Source of the DNA: ZC4RG20 sp963782445
Lineage (GTDB): Bacteria; Pseudomonadota; Gammaproteobacteria; Steroidobacterales; Rariloculaceae
Assembly (NCBI GenBank): GCA_963782445.1
Contig: CAWAJM010000001.1
Span: 3,100,001 to 3,164,000, forward strand
Direction: 5' to 3'
Length of the DNA: 64,000 nt
A program made the translations under genes and the position numbers. Positions 1 through 9,880 of this stretch are shown piece after piece (position 1 is the stretch's first letter; every line of letters begins with the position of its first letter). The notes beneath the pieces were generated by a model. That model searched no databases and was not told where the DNA came from. It saw nothing but the letters and a program-made list of their open reading frames with translations.

Positions 1-1
1 G

Positions 2-1672
2 CTCGACTCGCTCTCGCTCGTCATGATCCTCGTCGTGAGCTTCGTCGGCTTCCTGATCCATGTTTACTCGACCGTGTACATGGCCGACGACGAAAGCTAC
101 AGCCGCTTCTTCGCCTCGATGAACCTCTTCATGGGCTCCATGCTCGTGCTCGTGCTCGCCGACAACCTGCTCTTGCTGTTTCTCGGCTGGGAGGGCGTGG
201 GCCTTTGCAGCTACCTGCTGATCGGCTTCTGGTACCGGGATCCCGCAAACGGCTACGCCGCCCGCAAGGCCTTTGTCGTCACGCGGGTCGGCGACACGGC
301 CATGCTCATGGGGCTCATCCTGCTCGCGACCTCGTTCGGCACGCTCGATATTCAGCAGATCCTGACGCGCGCAGCGGCCACCTGGGCGACGGGGTCCGGC
401 GCGGCCACGGCGGCCGCCGCACTGCTGCTCGGGGGCGCCGTCGGCAAGTCCGCGCAGCTGCCGCTGCAGACCTGGCTGCCGGATGCCATGGCCGGCCCGA
501 CGCCCGTCAGCGCGCTGATCCACGCCGCGACGATGGTCACGGCCGGCGTGTATCTCATCGCCCGCACCTACGAGCTGTTCGTGCTCGCCCCCGCCGTGCA
601 GCTCGCGGTCGCGATCATCGGCGGCGTCGGCCTCCTGCTCGCGGCCTTCAGCGCGCTCGCCCAGGACGACATCAAACGCGTCCTCGCCTACTCGACGATG
701 AGCCAGATCGGCTACATGTTCCTCGGGCTCGGCGTCGGCGCCTGGAGCGCGGCGGTATTTCATTTCATGACGCACGCATTCTTCAAGGCCCTGCTGTTCC
801 TGGCCGCCGGCTCCGTGATTCTCGGCACCCACCACGAGCAGAACATCTTCAGGATGGGCGGCCTGCGCCGGCGCATGCCGACCGTGTTCTGGACGTTCAC
901 GGCCGGCGCCGCCGCGCTCGCGGCCGTGCCCCTCGTGACCGCCGGTTTCTACAGCAAGGAGCAGATCCTGCTCGCGGCCTGGGCGCACGGCACCGTCGGG
1001 CACTGGCTCTGGCTCTCGGGCGTCTCGGCGGCGTTCCTGACCTCCGTCTACATCTTCCGCGTCGTGTTCATCGTGTTTTTCGGCGAACGGCAAACGCCGA
1101 CCGAGCACGCGCAAACAAAGCCCCCGCCCGGCACGACGGGCTGGGCCGTGCTGATCCCGCTCGGCGTGCTCGCCACGCTCTCGATCGTCGGCGGCTTCGT
1201 CGATACGCCCGTCGGGCTCGGACACGTCACGCTCTTTGCGCACTTCGTCGCGACGACGCTGCCGGGCACGCCGCCCGAGGCCGTCAACGAAACCGTGGGT
1301 GCGGGCCTCGAGATCGCCGCGGCCGTCGCCTCGCTCGGGGGCATCCTCGTGGCCTATCTGCTGTACTTTCCGGGCCGCGAGCGCGTCCCCGCGCGCCTCG
1401 CTCGCAGCCGCATGCTCGTGGCGGCCCGCGGGGCCTGGGCCTCGGGCTGGGGCTTCGACCGGCTCTACGACGTGCTCTTCGTGCGACCGTTTCTCGCCGC
1501 CGCGGCCCTGCTCCGCGGCGACGCCTTCGACCTCGTATCCCGCGGGGTGGCCGCCGCGCTGCGCAGCGCCTGGCGCGGCACGCGAGTGACCCAGACCGGC
1601 GGCCTGCGCTGGTACGCGGCCGGCATGCTCGCGGGCCTCATCATCGTCCTCGCCGTAGCGGTGTTCGCATGA
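2..1672 (+). CDS. nuoL: NADH-quinone oxidoreductase subunit L, 5'-truncated by window edge
   Basis: NuoL is the large antiporter-like membrane subunit of proton-pumping complex I. The reading frame is already open at base 2 (it begins LDSLSLVMILVV), so the real start lies upstream of the window. About 556 residues are visible, against a usual length of 610-670. Visible family features include the FLGWEGVGLCSYLLIGFWY block near the start of the visible part and the SAQLPLQTWLPDAMAGPTP / SALIHAATMVTAGVY segments that carry the conserved antiporter lysine and histidines. Many hydrophobic helices follow, including the C-terminal anchor helix. The stop overlaps the nuoM start by ATGA, which indicates translational coupling within the nuo operon. 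Confidence 0.97.
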   Translation, partial: LDSLSLVMILVVSFVGFLIHVYSTVYMADDESYSRFFASMNLFMGSMLVLVLADNLLLLFLGWEGVGLCSYLLIGFWYRDPANGYAARKAFVVTRVGDTAMLMGLILLATSFGTLDIQQILTRAAATWATGSGAATAAAALLLGGAVGKSAQLPLQTWLPDAMAGPTPVSALIHAATMVTAGVYLIARTYELFVLAPAVQLAVAIIGGVGLLLAAFSALAQDDIKRVLAYSTMSQIGYMFLGLGVGAWSAAVFHFMTHAFFKALLFLAAGSVILGTHHEQNIFRMGGLRRRMPTVFWTFTAGAAALAAVPLVTAGFYSKEQILLAAWAHGTVGHWLWLSGVSAAFLTSVYIFRVVFIVFFGERQTPTEHAQTKPPPGTTGWAVLIPLGVLATLSIVGGFVDTPVGLGHVTLFAHFVATTLPGTPPEAVNETVGAGLEIAAAVASLGGILVAYLLYFPGRERVPARLARSRMLVAARGAWASGWGFDRLYDVLFVRPFLAAAALLRGDAFDLVSRGVAAALRSAWRGTRVTQTGGLRWYAAGMLAGLIIVLAVAVFA

Positions 1673-3147
1673 TCCTCGTCTGGCTCGTCGCGATTCCTCT
1701 GGGGGCCGGCGCCCTCGCCTGGTTCGCGGCCCTGCGCAGTCCCGCCGCGTGCCGGTGGATCTCCCTGGCGGCCGCCGGCGCCGAGCTCGGTCTGGCCGTG
1801 AACCTTTGGGTCCACGCCCCGGCCGTAATCCGCGTCCCGAACGCGAGCTGGGTGCGGGAGATCGACTGGCAGTGGATTCCGCGCTTCGGCATCGGCTTTC
1901 ACTTGGGCGCCGACGGACTCAGCCTGCTCATGGTCGTGCTGACCGCGTTTCTGTTCGTCGTCGCCGTCGCGTGCTCGTGGCGCGAGATCGAGGACCACGT
2001 CGGCTTCTTCCACTTCAACCTCATGTGGTCGATGGCGGGCATCGTCGGTGTCTTCCTCGCGCTCGATCTGTTTCTGTTTTTCTTCCTCTGGGAGCTCATG
2101 CTAGTGCCGATGTACCTGATCATCGCGATCTGGGGGCACGAAAACCGAATCTACTCCGCCATCAAGTTCTTCATCTTCACGCAGGCCAGCAGCCTGCTCA
2201 TGCTCGCGAGCATCGTCGGACTGGCCCTGCTCCACTACGACGCGACCGGCATTTGGAGTTTCGACTATTTCGATCTGCTGGGCGCGTCGCTCAAACCCGG
2301 CATTTCGATGCTCCTGCTGCTCGGCTTCTTCCTCGCGTTCATCGTCAAGCTGCCCGCCGTGCCGCTGCACTCGTGGCTGCCCGACGCCCATACGGACGCG
2401 CCGACGGCCGGCAGCGTGATCCTGGCCGGCGCGCTGCTGAAGACGGGTGCCTACGGCCTGATCCGCTTTGCGATCCCGCTGTTTCCGGCCGCAGCGTCGC
2501 GGCTCGCACCCGCAGCCATGGCGCTGGCCGTCGCGGGCATCCTGTACGGCGCCGTGCTCGCCTTCGCGCAGACGGACTTCAAGCGGCTCGTGGCCTACAC
2601 GAGCGTCAGCCACCTCGGCTTCGTGCTGCTCGGCATCTTCGCCTGGAACCGCCTGGCGCTGCAGGGCGCCGTCATGCAGATGATCGCCCACGGCATCAGC
2701 ACGGGCGGCCTCTTCCTCGTCGCCGGCGCCCTGCAGCAGCGCCTGCACACGCGCGACATGCGCCGCATGGGCGGGCTCTGGGCCGACATGCCCCGCATGG
2801 GCGCGATCGCGCTGTTCTTCGCGATCGCCTCGCTGGGCCTGCCCGGCCTTGCGAATTTCGTCGGCGAGTACCTCGTGCTGTTCGGCGCCTTCGATGCGTC
2901 CCGCGTTTACGCGTCCGTCGCGGCCGCGGGCCTCGTCACGGCCGTCGCTTATTCGCTTATCCTGATTCAGCGCAGCTTCCAGGGGCGGCTCGCCGCGGCC
3001 ACCGGCGCCGTCGACTTCCGGCCGCGCGAAATGGCCTATCTCGCCGCGATGATCGTCATTCTGCTGTGGCTCGGGCTCAGGCCGCAGTCGGTGCTCCAGA
3101 CTGCGGCCCCGGCCCTGGCCGCGCTCCAGAGCGTGGCGGCGCGGTGA
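1669..3147 (+). CDS. nuoM: NADH-quinone oxidoreductase subunit M
   Basis: NuoM is an antiporter-like proton-channel subunit in the membrane arm of complex I. The protein has 492 residues, a normal length, and is hydrophobic throughout with about 14 transmembrane segments. Typical motifs are FFLWELMLVPMYLIIAIWG, with the functional glutamate in WE, and the block KLPAVPLHSWLPDAHTDAPT followed by AGALLKTGAYGL. I chose the ATG at 1669 because it overlaps the nuoL stop (ATGA) and starts exactly where homology to NuoM begins; the frame stays open further upstream only because of GC-rich shadow sequence. The gene is coupled to nuoN by a GTGA overlap. Confidence 0.97.
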   Translation: MILVWLVAIPLGAGALAWFAALRSPAACRWISLAAAGAELGLAVNLWVHAPAVIRVPNASWVREIDWQWIPRFGIGFHLGADGLSLLMVVLTAFLFVVAVACSWREIEDHVGFFHFNLMWSMAGIVGVFLALDLFLFFFLWELMLVPMYLIIAIWGHENRIYSAIKFFIFTQASSLLMLASIVGLALLHYDATGIWSFDYFDLLGASLKPGISMLLLLGFFLAFIVKLPAVPLHSWLPDAHTDAPTAGSVILAGALLKTGAYGLIRFAIPLFPAAASRLAPAAMALAVAGILYGAVLAFAQTDFKRLVAYTSVSHLGFVLLGIFAWNRLALQGAVMQMIAHGISTGGLFLVAGALQQRLHTRDMRRMGGLWADMPRMGAIALFFAIASLGLPGLANFVGEYLVLFGAFDASRVYASVAAAGLVTAVAYSLILIQRSFQGRLAAATGAVDFRPREMAYLAAMIVILLWLGLRPQSVLQTAAPALAALQSVAAR

Positions 3148-4601
3148 GCCTTTCGCTCGCGCAATTCGTCGCGCTTCTGCCCGACATCGTGCTCGGCGTC
3201 ACGGCCATCGTCGTCATGCTGCTGACGGCCTTCGCGCGGCACCGCGAGCCGCTCATGATCGCGACGGTCCTGGGGCTGCTGCTCTCGTTCGCGATGCTGC
3301 CGATCGCGGGCGGCGTTATTCCGGCCCAAGTTACGCCGCTGCTGCGCGTCGACGCCGCCGCCCTGTTCTACACGGGGCTCGTGCTCTCGTGCACCGTCTG
3401 CGTGGCGCTGCTGGCCGCCGCCTACCTCGCCCGGCGCGGCGAGGCGCCCGGCGAGTTCTTCGTGCTGCTGCTCACTTCCGCTTTCGGCGGCGTCGTGCTC
3501 GCCGCGGCCTCGAACTTCGCCTCCCTCTTTCTCGGCTTCGAGCTGCTCAGCGTCTCGCTGTTCGCGCTGCTCGCTTATGCGCACGAGCGCAAGCCGGGCC
3601 TCGAGGCCGGCGCCAAGTACCTCGTGCTGAGCGGCGTCTCGTCGGCGTTCCTGCTGTTCGGCATCGCGCTGATCTACTTCGCCCTCGGCACGCTCGATTT
3701 TGCGCAGCTGCCCGCCCTGGGCGCCGGCCCCGGGGCCAGCTACGACGCCTTGCTGACGGGCGGCCTCGCGCTGTTCGCCGCGGGCCTCGCGTTCAAGCTT
3801 TCGCTGGCGCCGTTTCACCTCTGGACGCCGGATGTCTACCAGGGCGCACCCGCCCCCGTCACGGCCTTCCTGGCTACCGTCTCCAAAGGTGCGGTCTTCA
3901 TCGTCCTGCTGCGCTACTTCACCTATGCGCACGGCTATGGCTACGCGAGCGTCTTGACGGCATTGACGGTGCTCGCCTCGGCCTCGATGCTGCTCGGCAA
4001 CGTGCTCGCGCTGCTCCAGCAGAACGTCAAGCGCCTCCTGGCCTACTCGTCGATCGCCCACCTCGGCTATCTGCTCGTCGCCTTCATCGCCGGCGGCTCG
4101 GCGGCCGTCGAATCGGCCAGCTACTACCTCGCGGCCTACGTCGCGAGCACGATCGGCGCTTTCGGCGTCGTCACCGTGCTCTCGTCGGACGCCGAGGAGC
4201 CGGACGAGGTGCAGATGCTCGAGCGCTACCGCGGTCTGTTCTGGCGCCGGCCCTGGCTCGCGGCCGTCTTCTCCCTCATGCTGCTGTCGCTCGCCGGCAT
4301 CCCGTTGACCATGGGCTTCATGGCCAAGTTCTACGTCGTCGCCGCGAGCATTCAGTCCTCGCTCTGGGTCCTGCTCTCGATCGTGATCGTCGGCAGCGCC
4401 ATCGGCCTGTTCTACTACCTGCGCGTGGTCGTGACGCTCTACCTCGGACCCGAGGAGCCCGTGCCCGTCGAGATCGGCGCACCGGTCTCGGTGGCGGGCC
4501 GGCTCGTGCTCGGTCTCGCGACGGCCCTCGTCGTCTGGCTCGGCGTCTACCCGGGGCCGCTCATCGAGCTGATCCGCAACACGACGTTCAGCCTGCTGTA
4601 G
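3144..4601 (+). CDS. nuoN: NADH-quinone oxidoreductase subunit N
   Basis: NuoN is the third antiporter-like subunit of complex I and normally the last gene of nuo operons, as here. The protein has 485 residues and is wholly hydrophobic. Typical NuoN motifs are FLGFELLSVSLFALLAY, the block FKLSLAPFHLWTPDVYQGAP, and NVKRLLAYSSIAHLGY. The start is GTG at 3144, overlapping the nuoM stop (GTGA). No other start fits the homology. The gene ends 42 bases before the stop of the convergent TonB receptor gene. I see no convincing intrinsic terminator in that gap. Confidence 0.97.
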   Translation: MSLSLAQFVALLPDIVLGVTAIVVMLLTAFARHREPLMIATVLGLLLSFAMLPIAGGVIPAQVTPLLRVDAAALFYTGLVLSCTVCVALLAAAYLARRGEAPGEFFVLLLTSAFGGVVLAAASNFASLFLGFELLSVSLFALLAYAHERKPGLEAGAKYLVLSGVSSAFLLFGIALIYFALGTLDFAQLPALGAGPGASYDALLTGGLALFAAGLAFKLSLAPFHLWTPDVYQGAPAPVTAFLATVSKGAVFIVLLRYFTYAHGYGYASVLTALTVLASASMLLGNVLALLQQNVKRLLAYSSIAHLGYLLVAFIAGGSAAVESASYYLAAYVASTIGAFGVVTVLSSDAEEPDEVQMLERYRGLFWRRPWLAAVFSLMLLSLAGIPLTMGFMAKFYVVAASIQSSLWVLLSIVIVGSAIGLFYYLRVVVTLYLGPEEPVPVEIGAPVSVAGRLVLGLATALVVWLGVYPGPLIELIRNTTFSLL

Positions 4602-4643
4602 AGGCCCCCCCGACCGTGAAGCGACGCATCGTCGACCGGTGCG

Positions 4644-6794
4644 CTACTCGACATTGATCCTGAAGCCCATGCGCAAGGTACGGGGCTCCTCGGCGCGGCT
4701 CATGCGGCAGTTCACGACGCCGCAGTCGATGGCCGCCGAGCTCAGTCCCGCCGGGTCGAGCCCCGCCACATAGGCCGGATAGGCGTAGACGATGTCCTTG
4801 CCGTGCGCGCCGAGGGCGTTCAGCAGCTCGCCATAGACCGTGTACCGGTGGAAAGAATAGGCCGCGCGGACATTGAGCTGCTTCTCGCCGCCCGCGCGCT
4901 CGGAATTGTCTTCCACGAGCGCGTAAGGCCCCAGATAGCGGAGGCGGGCGCCGACTTCCCAGGCCCCCGTTTTGCCCGAGACGCCGAACTCGCCGGCGTG
5001 CTCGATCGAGCCCGGGATGTACAAGCCCGCCGCGTTTTCGACGAAGCGTGCGCGGCTGCCCGTGTACGAGGCGTCGACGCCGAGCCACTCGACGGGACGC
5101 CAGAAGGCCGTGAGCTCGTAGCCGCGCCGGCGCGACGCGCCGAAGGGCTCGACCGAGTTCGAATCGCCGACGAATTTGAGCTCGCTGTCGAGGTCCAGCC
5201 ACCAGTAGGCCGCCGTGAGCTTCGCCGCGCCCACGTCGAAGCGGCCGCCGACCTCGTAGCCCGTGCCCTGCGCGAGCCCGGGGACGGGCGTCGTCGCGTT
5301 GACGACGCCGCGCGCGTCGTTCGAATGGAAGCCGCGGCCCCAATTGGCGTAGAGCTCCGTCGAGCTGCCGACGCGGTAAGCGAGCCCGACCTTGGGCGAG
5401 AGCTGCGAGTCGGTCTTGCTGCCCGACGCGCTGCCCGCCGTCCGGGCCGTCACGTCGAAGCCGTACACGTCGCCGCGCAGGCCGCCCATGACGCGGAGCC
5501 GGTCGGTAGGCAGCCAGGTCGCCTCCGTGAACACGCCGAGCGAGGGCTCCCGAACACCGTTGTCGCTGATGTTGTAGAGGAACGTGCCGGCGTCCGTGTG
5601 ATCGAGGCCGACCTTGCCGATGTCGTCGTAGCGCAGATTGCCGCCCACGACTACGTCGATCTTGTCCCGCTGGATCAGCGTCTTGTCGAGGTTGCCGCCT
5701 ACCGTCCAGCGGCGATCGAACTGGTTGATCTGGTAGTCGTAGGTCGGGTTCGAAAGCATGTGCCAGTCGTAGTACTGGGCGTAGCCGGTCGCTTCCCAGC
5801 TCGAGCCCGTCAGGCGCGCCGAGGCGATCCAACGGGACGTCTCGCCGACGGCGGTCGGGTCGATTGCGCAGTACTCGTCGGCGCACACGGCCGTGCCGAT
5901 GGCGCGCTCGGGGATCTGCTCGGTCGGGCGCCACGTCGCATGGTAGCCGGCGAGCGAGACGGCCAGCTGGCCGAAGGCCGTCGGGTGCTCGTATTTGCTC
6001 CACACCGACTCGTGGCGCAGGTGCTCGGCCAGCTGCCAGGGCCCGTCGTAGGCCTCGAGCTGACCGGCCGTCGTGAGCGTGCCGTGGCCGATATCGGTGC
6101 TGTCGCCGCCTGCGAGCCGTTGCCAGCCGTATCCGCCCTGCTCGAGCGAAAGAAACGGGGTATCGAAGCGGTCGATCGTCGTGATGCGCGACGCGGCTGC
6201 CATCGAGAAATCGCCGTCGCTGGCCCGGTACGGCCCCTTGCGGTAGGAAATCGTCTCGACGGTCTCGGGAATCAGCCCGTTAACGTCGAGGTAACCCTGA
6301 CCGTGGCCATGCGTCCTGAGGTTCCACGGGACGCCGTCGACCGACGTAGAGAAATCCGTGCCGTGGTCGAGATTGAAGCCGCGCAAATAGTACTGATTGG
6401 CCTTGCCGCTGCCCGAATGCTGCGCGGCGATCAGGCCCGGCACGACCTCGAGCATCTCGGCGACGCGCACCAGCGGCCGCACGGATAAATCGACACCCCC
6501 GACGGAGCCCTCGCTGGCCGCATCGGCCGTACCGATGAGCCGCGCCGCCCGGCCGAAGACTACGATCTCCTCGAGGCCCGACCCGGCGGCGTCACTCGCC
6601 GCCGCCTCTCCGGACGCAGCCGGGGCGCTGCCCGCGGCACCGGCATCGGCCGCCCGGGGCGCGGGCGCGGTTTCGGTGCCGGCCGCCCCCTGCTGCGCGG
6701 CCGCCGGCCCGTGCAGGCCCGCGAGCGCCAAGGCGCCGATTCCGCTCACGAGGAGCGGCTGGAGGCGAACAGATTGTCGTCTTCGCTTCGTCAT
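4644..6794 (-). CDS. TonB-dependent outer-membrane receptor
   Basis: This is a 716-residue outer-membrane active transporter driven by TonB/ExbBD; the ligand is unknown. It has a cleavable signal peptide ending near APAAAQQ and a low-complexity Ala/Gly/Glu spacer. A TonB-box-like EEIVVFG precedes the plug domain (SVRPLVRVAEMLEVVPGLIA ... NQYYLRGFNLDHGTDFS, with VDGVPWNLRTHGHGQGYLD). The rest is a beta-barrel of alternating aromatic strands. Receptors with this plug (RGFNLDHGTDF, HGHGQGY) are widespread, and their substrates are usually assigned only by context. I chose ATG 6794 because the signal peptide begins there; an ATG 27 codons upstream adds nothing signal-like. The last residues are FRINVE, not the usual terminal aromatic. 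No cobalamin riboswitch or Fur-like box was recognised upstream. Confidence 0.9.
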   Translation of the reverse strand: MTKRRRQSVRLQPLLVSGIGALALAGLHGPAAAQQGAAGTETAPAPRAADAGAAGSAPAASGEAAASDAAGSGLEEIVVFGRAARLIGTADAASEGSVGGVDLSVRPLVRVAEMLEVVPGLIAAQHSGSGKANQYYLRGFNLDHGTDFSTSVDGVPWNLRTHGHGQGYLDVNGLIPETVETISYRKGPYRASDGDFSMAAASRITTIDRFDTPFLSLEQGGYGWQRLAGGDSTDIGHGTLTTAGQLEAYDGPWQLAEHLRHESVWSKYEHPTAFGQLAVSLAGYHATWRPTEQIPERAIGTAVCADEYCAIDPTAVGETSRWIASARLTGSSWEATGYAQYYDWHMLSNPTYDYQINQFDRRWTVGGNLDKTLIQRDKIDVVVGGNLRYDDIGKVGLDHTDAGTFLYNISDNGVREPSLGVFTEATWLPTDRLRVMGGLRGDVYGFDVTARTAGSASGSKTDSQLSPKVGLAYRVGSSTELYANWGRGFHSNDARGVVNATTPVPGLAQGTGYEVGGRFDVGAAKLTAAYWWLDLDSELKFVGDSNSVEPFGASRRRGYELTAFWRPVEWLGVDASYTGSRARFVENAAGLYIPGSIEHAGEFGVSGKTGAWEVGARLRYLGPYALVEDNSERAGGEKQLNVRAAYSFHRYTVYGELLNALGAHGKDIVYAYPAYVAGLDPAGLSSAAIDCGVVNCRMSRAEEPRTLRMGFRINVE

Positions 6795-7367
6795 CGTCTC
6801 GAATACCGGTCGGTGGGTGGCTCGCGGCGCATTCTCACGCACGCCGGCCGGCCATGGAACTCGGATTTTCCGCAACGGGCCACGTAGTCGCCGATGGACG
6901 CGCGCCCTCCCTGGCGCGCACGGCCCCGATAGCGCCCCTCAGCTCGAGGCTCCTCAACGACGGCGCGCGGCCGTTCATTTATCGTGCTGCAACGGCGCGA
7001 GCAGCTGTGTGCTGCGAAGACCGTGAATCCGAACGCTTTATGGCAATCCGGCACAGCCGCAGAGGCATCTCGACCCGCACCCTCTTAGGCCAACTGCGGC
7101 TGCGTGGGTTCCGCCCGGGCGAAGGCCCCTACACAAACGCAGCCGGCCCCGGCCGCAAGCGTCTCCGGTGGGGGCTTCGGCGCCAACCGAAAAGGTCTCG
7201 GGCGGCGGCCTCGGCGCCAAAGCCGGCCGCCATTAGAATTGCACACCGTTTCCGTGGAGAATGGTCGCCCTTGCCCGTCGCCCGGAAGGGGCCGGCGCAC
7301 GGGAACACCGCCGCGAGGGGACATCGGCACGGCGCGGCGCCGCAGCCACGAGGACATCACGGAACGC
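6795..7367. other. Divergent intergenic region (573 bases)
   Basis: This gap lies between the divergent TonB receptor and the ABC exporter genes. I found no convincing gene, tRNA or riboswitch. It contains an imperfect direct repeat of about 26 bases, at about 7160-7185 and 7195-7220, both ending in CGGCGCCAA. It presumably carries the promoters of both flanking genes, but no good -35/-10 pair could be assigned by eye. Confidence 0.5.
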
Positions 7368-8369
<1,002 letters not shown>

Positions 8370-8374
8370 CGGGC

Positions 8375-9136
8375 ATGAACTTCGAGGCCGTCAAGGCCAT
8401 TTACCGCTTCGAGATGGCGCGCACCTGGCGGACGCTGTTTCAAAGCATCTTCTCGCCCGTCATCTCGACCTCGCTGTATTTCGTGGTCTTCGGGGCCGCG
8501 CTCGGCTCGCGTATTCAGCGCGTCGACGGCGTGCCCTACGGCGCGTTCATCGTGCCGGGGCTCATCATGCTCTCGGTTCTGACCCAGAGCATCGCCAACG
8601 CCTCTTTCGGCATTTACTTCCCGCGGTTCATCGGCACGATCTACGAGGTCCTCTCCGCCCCCGTGTCGTACCTGGAGATCGTGCTCGGCTATGTCGGCGC
8701 GGCAGCGACCAAGTCCATCATGCTCGCGCTCATCATCCTCGCGACGGCGACGCTGTTCGTGCCGCTACAGGTCGCCCACCCCTTTGTCATGCTGCTGTTT
8801 CTCGTGCTGACCGCCGTGACGTTCAGCCTGCTCGGGTTCATCATCGGAATCTGGGCCGACAACTTCGAAAAGCTGCAGATCGTGCCGCTGCTCATCGTGA
8901 CGCCGCTGACGTTCCTCGGCGGCAGCTTCTACTCGATCCGAATGCTGCCGCCGCTTTGGCAAAAAGTAGCGCTGTTCAATCCCGTCGTCTACCTGATCAG
9001 CGGCTTCAGGTGGAGCTTCTACGGGCTCTCCAACGTCAATGTCGCGCTGAGCACCGGCATGGCCGGCCTCTTCCTCGTGCTCTGTCTGCTCGTGATCGGC
9101 TGGATCTTCAGAACCGGCTATCGGCTCAAAACGTAG
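8375..9136 (+). CDS. ABC-2 type exporter, permease (YadH-like)
   Basis: This is the membrane subunit partnering the preceding ATPase, 253 residues long with six predicted transmembrane segments (about 20-45, 55-80, 105-130, 138-160, 170-190 and 228-248). It carries the ABC-2 membrane signature region around PLTFLGGSFYSIRMLPPLWQ. Its length matches E. coli YadH. I chose ATG 8375 over GTG 8366 because a good Shine-Dalgarno sequence, GAGGTGA, lies at 8363-8369, immediately upstream and overlapping the ATPase stop. It probably exports a lipid, polysaccharide or drug; no neighbour narrows this. Confidence 0.92.
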   Translation: MNFEAVKAIYRFEMARTWRTLFQSIFSPVISTSLYFVVFGAALGSRIQRVDGVPYGAFIVPGLIMLSVLTQSIANASFGIYFPRFIGTIYEVLSAPVSYLEIVLGYVGAAATKSIMLALIILATATLFVPLQVAHPFVMLLFLVLTAVTFSLLGFIIGIWADNFEKLQIVPLLIVTPLTFLGGSFYSIRMLPPLWQKVALFNPVVYLISGFRWSFYGLSNVNVALSTGMAGLFLVLCLLVIGWIFRTGYRLKT

Positions 9137-9230
9137 CGGCGCCGCGCAATCTGGCGCATTTCTGAGCAGCTTGACGAGATATACGCGCGGGCAACGCCTC
9201 CAAGCCGAACTAACCGCGGTTTCCACAGCC

Positions 9231-9252
9231 TTATCCACAGAATCTGTGGATA
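9231..9252. promoter_or_regulatory. Inverted DnaA-box pair (perfect 10-base palindrome)
   Basis: TTATCCACA at 9231-9239 matches the DnaA box consensus TTATNCACA exactly. It forms one arm of a perfect inverted repeat: TATCCACAGA at 9232-9241, one base, then TCTGTGGATA at 9243-9252. The second arm is therefore a DnaA box with one mismatch on the other strand. A weaker box-like GTTTCCACA (two mismatches) lies just upstream at 9219-9227. Binding of DnaA is inferred from consensus only. Confidence 0.6.
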
Positions 9253-9505
9253 CCCGTATGAACGGATAAGCAGCCCGCCGGCGGCGGCCGGCCCGTACTC
9301 GAGCCGCCGCCGCAAGCTCTCGGCAGGCCTCACGAGCGGGCACACCGGCTGCGCGCGTGCCCCTTGAGGGTGCACACCACGAGACGCTCGCCCTCGCGCG
9401 TGCTCGGCGTCCAGGCAGCGTCCACGCACCGCACAAGCCTCACCCGCTGCGGCGCGCGACGAGGCGGTGGCGCATCACTGCCTCAAGGCATAAGATCGGG
9501 CTTAC

Positions 9506-9519
9506 CGACTGTTCAGTCG
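9506..9519. promoter_or_regulatory. Small perfect palindrome, possible TetR-type operator
   Basis: CGACTG and CAGTCG are perfect inverted arms separated by TT. The sequence resembles operators of several TetR-family regulators, which often read GACTG..CAGTC. No TetR-family gene lies in the window, so a regulatory role is a guess. Confidence 0.25.
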
Positions 9520-9797
9520 TGCGCGGGATACGACCGATTCGGTGTGCGCCGTCTCAACTCGATCGGCTCTTCGATGCGGCGACCGTCGCACAGCGTCGTC
9601 CTCAATTCGGATATTTCCCTCTTTCATGCTTTCCGGTCGCATGCGTGTTGCGTCGCCGCCGCACGCGAAACCGCGCTGCGCAGGGCGAAAACGTGTTGGC
9701 AAGCATCTTGAATGGTATTGAATGCTGAATGAACAATTCCTCGTTCACGGCGTCTTAGGAGATAAGTCGATGCGGGACTAGAAACGGATCACACTTC

Positions 9798-9824
9798 TTG
9801 ACACGCATTGGGTTTAACTTTAAG
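9798..9824 (+). promoter_or_regulatory. Candidate sigma-70 promoter of prkA operon
   Basis: A perfect -35 element TTGACA lies at 9798-9803. TTTAAG at 9819-9824 could serve as a -10 at 15-base spacing, or TAAGTG at 17. The neighbourhood is the AT-richest in the region, and the prkA ATG lies about 60 bases downstream. The weak -10 keeps this tentative. Confidence 0.35.
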
Positions 9825-9880
9825 TGCACGTATTGCGAGCTGCTCCGCAAACGGCGCACTTAGATGCGCGGGAGGTAAGC

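Larger units (their letters stand above)
9137..9880. other. 744-base intergenic region upstream of prkA
   Basis: This is the longest gene-free stretch in the window. It holds DnaA-box-like sequences at 9220-9252, a small perfect palindrome at 9506-9519, an AT-richer part from about 9600 to 9830, and a TTGACA-type promoter candidate just upstream of prkA. Short open frames here have no initiation signal or recognisable product. No tRNA or known riboswitch was seen. Confidence 0.55.

Noticed and set aside
6795..7100. Cobalamin or other riboswitch ahead of the TonB receptor
   Set aside because: No B12-box or other conserved riboswitch core was seen on the minus strand.
9219..9252. DnaA boxes taken as oriC
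   Set aside because: There are too few boxes, no clear AT-rich unwinding tract next to them, and no dnaA, gidA or parAB neighbours. A non-oriC site is as likely.
9697..9711. Possible sigma-54 promoter TGGCAAGCATCTTGA upstream of prkA
   Set aside because: The invariant GC of the -12 element is lost (TTGA). Two better sites exist elsewhere.
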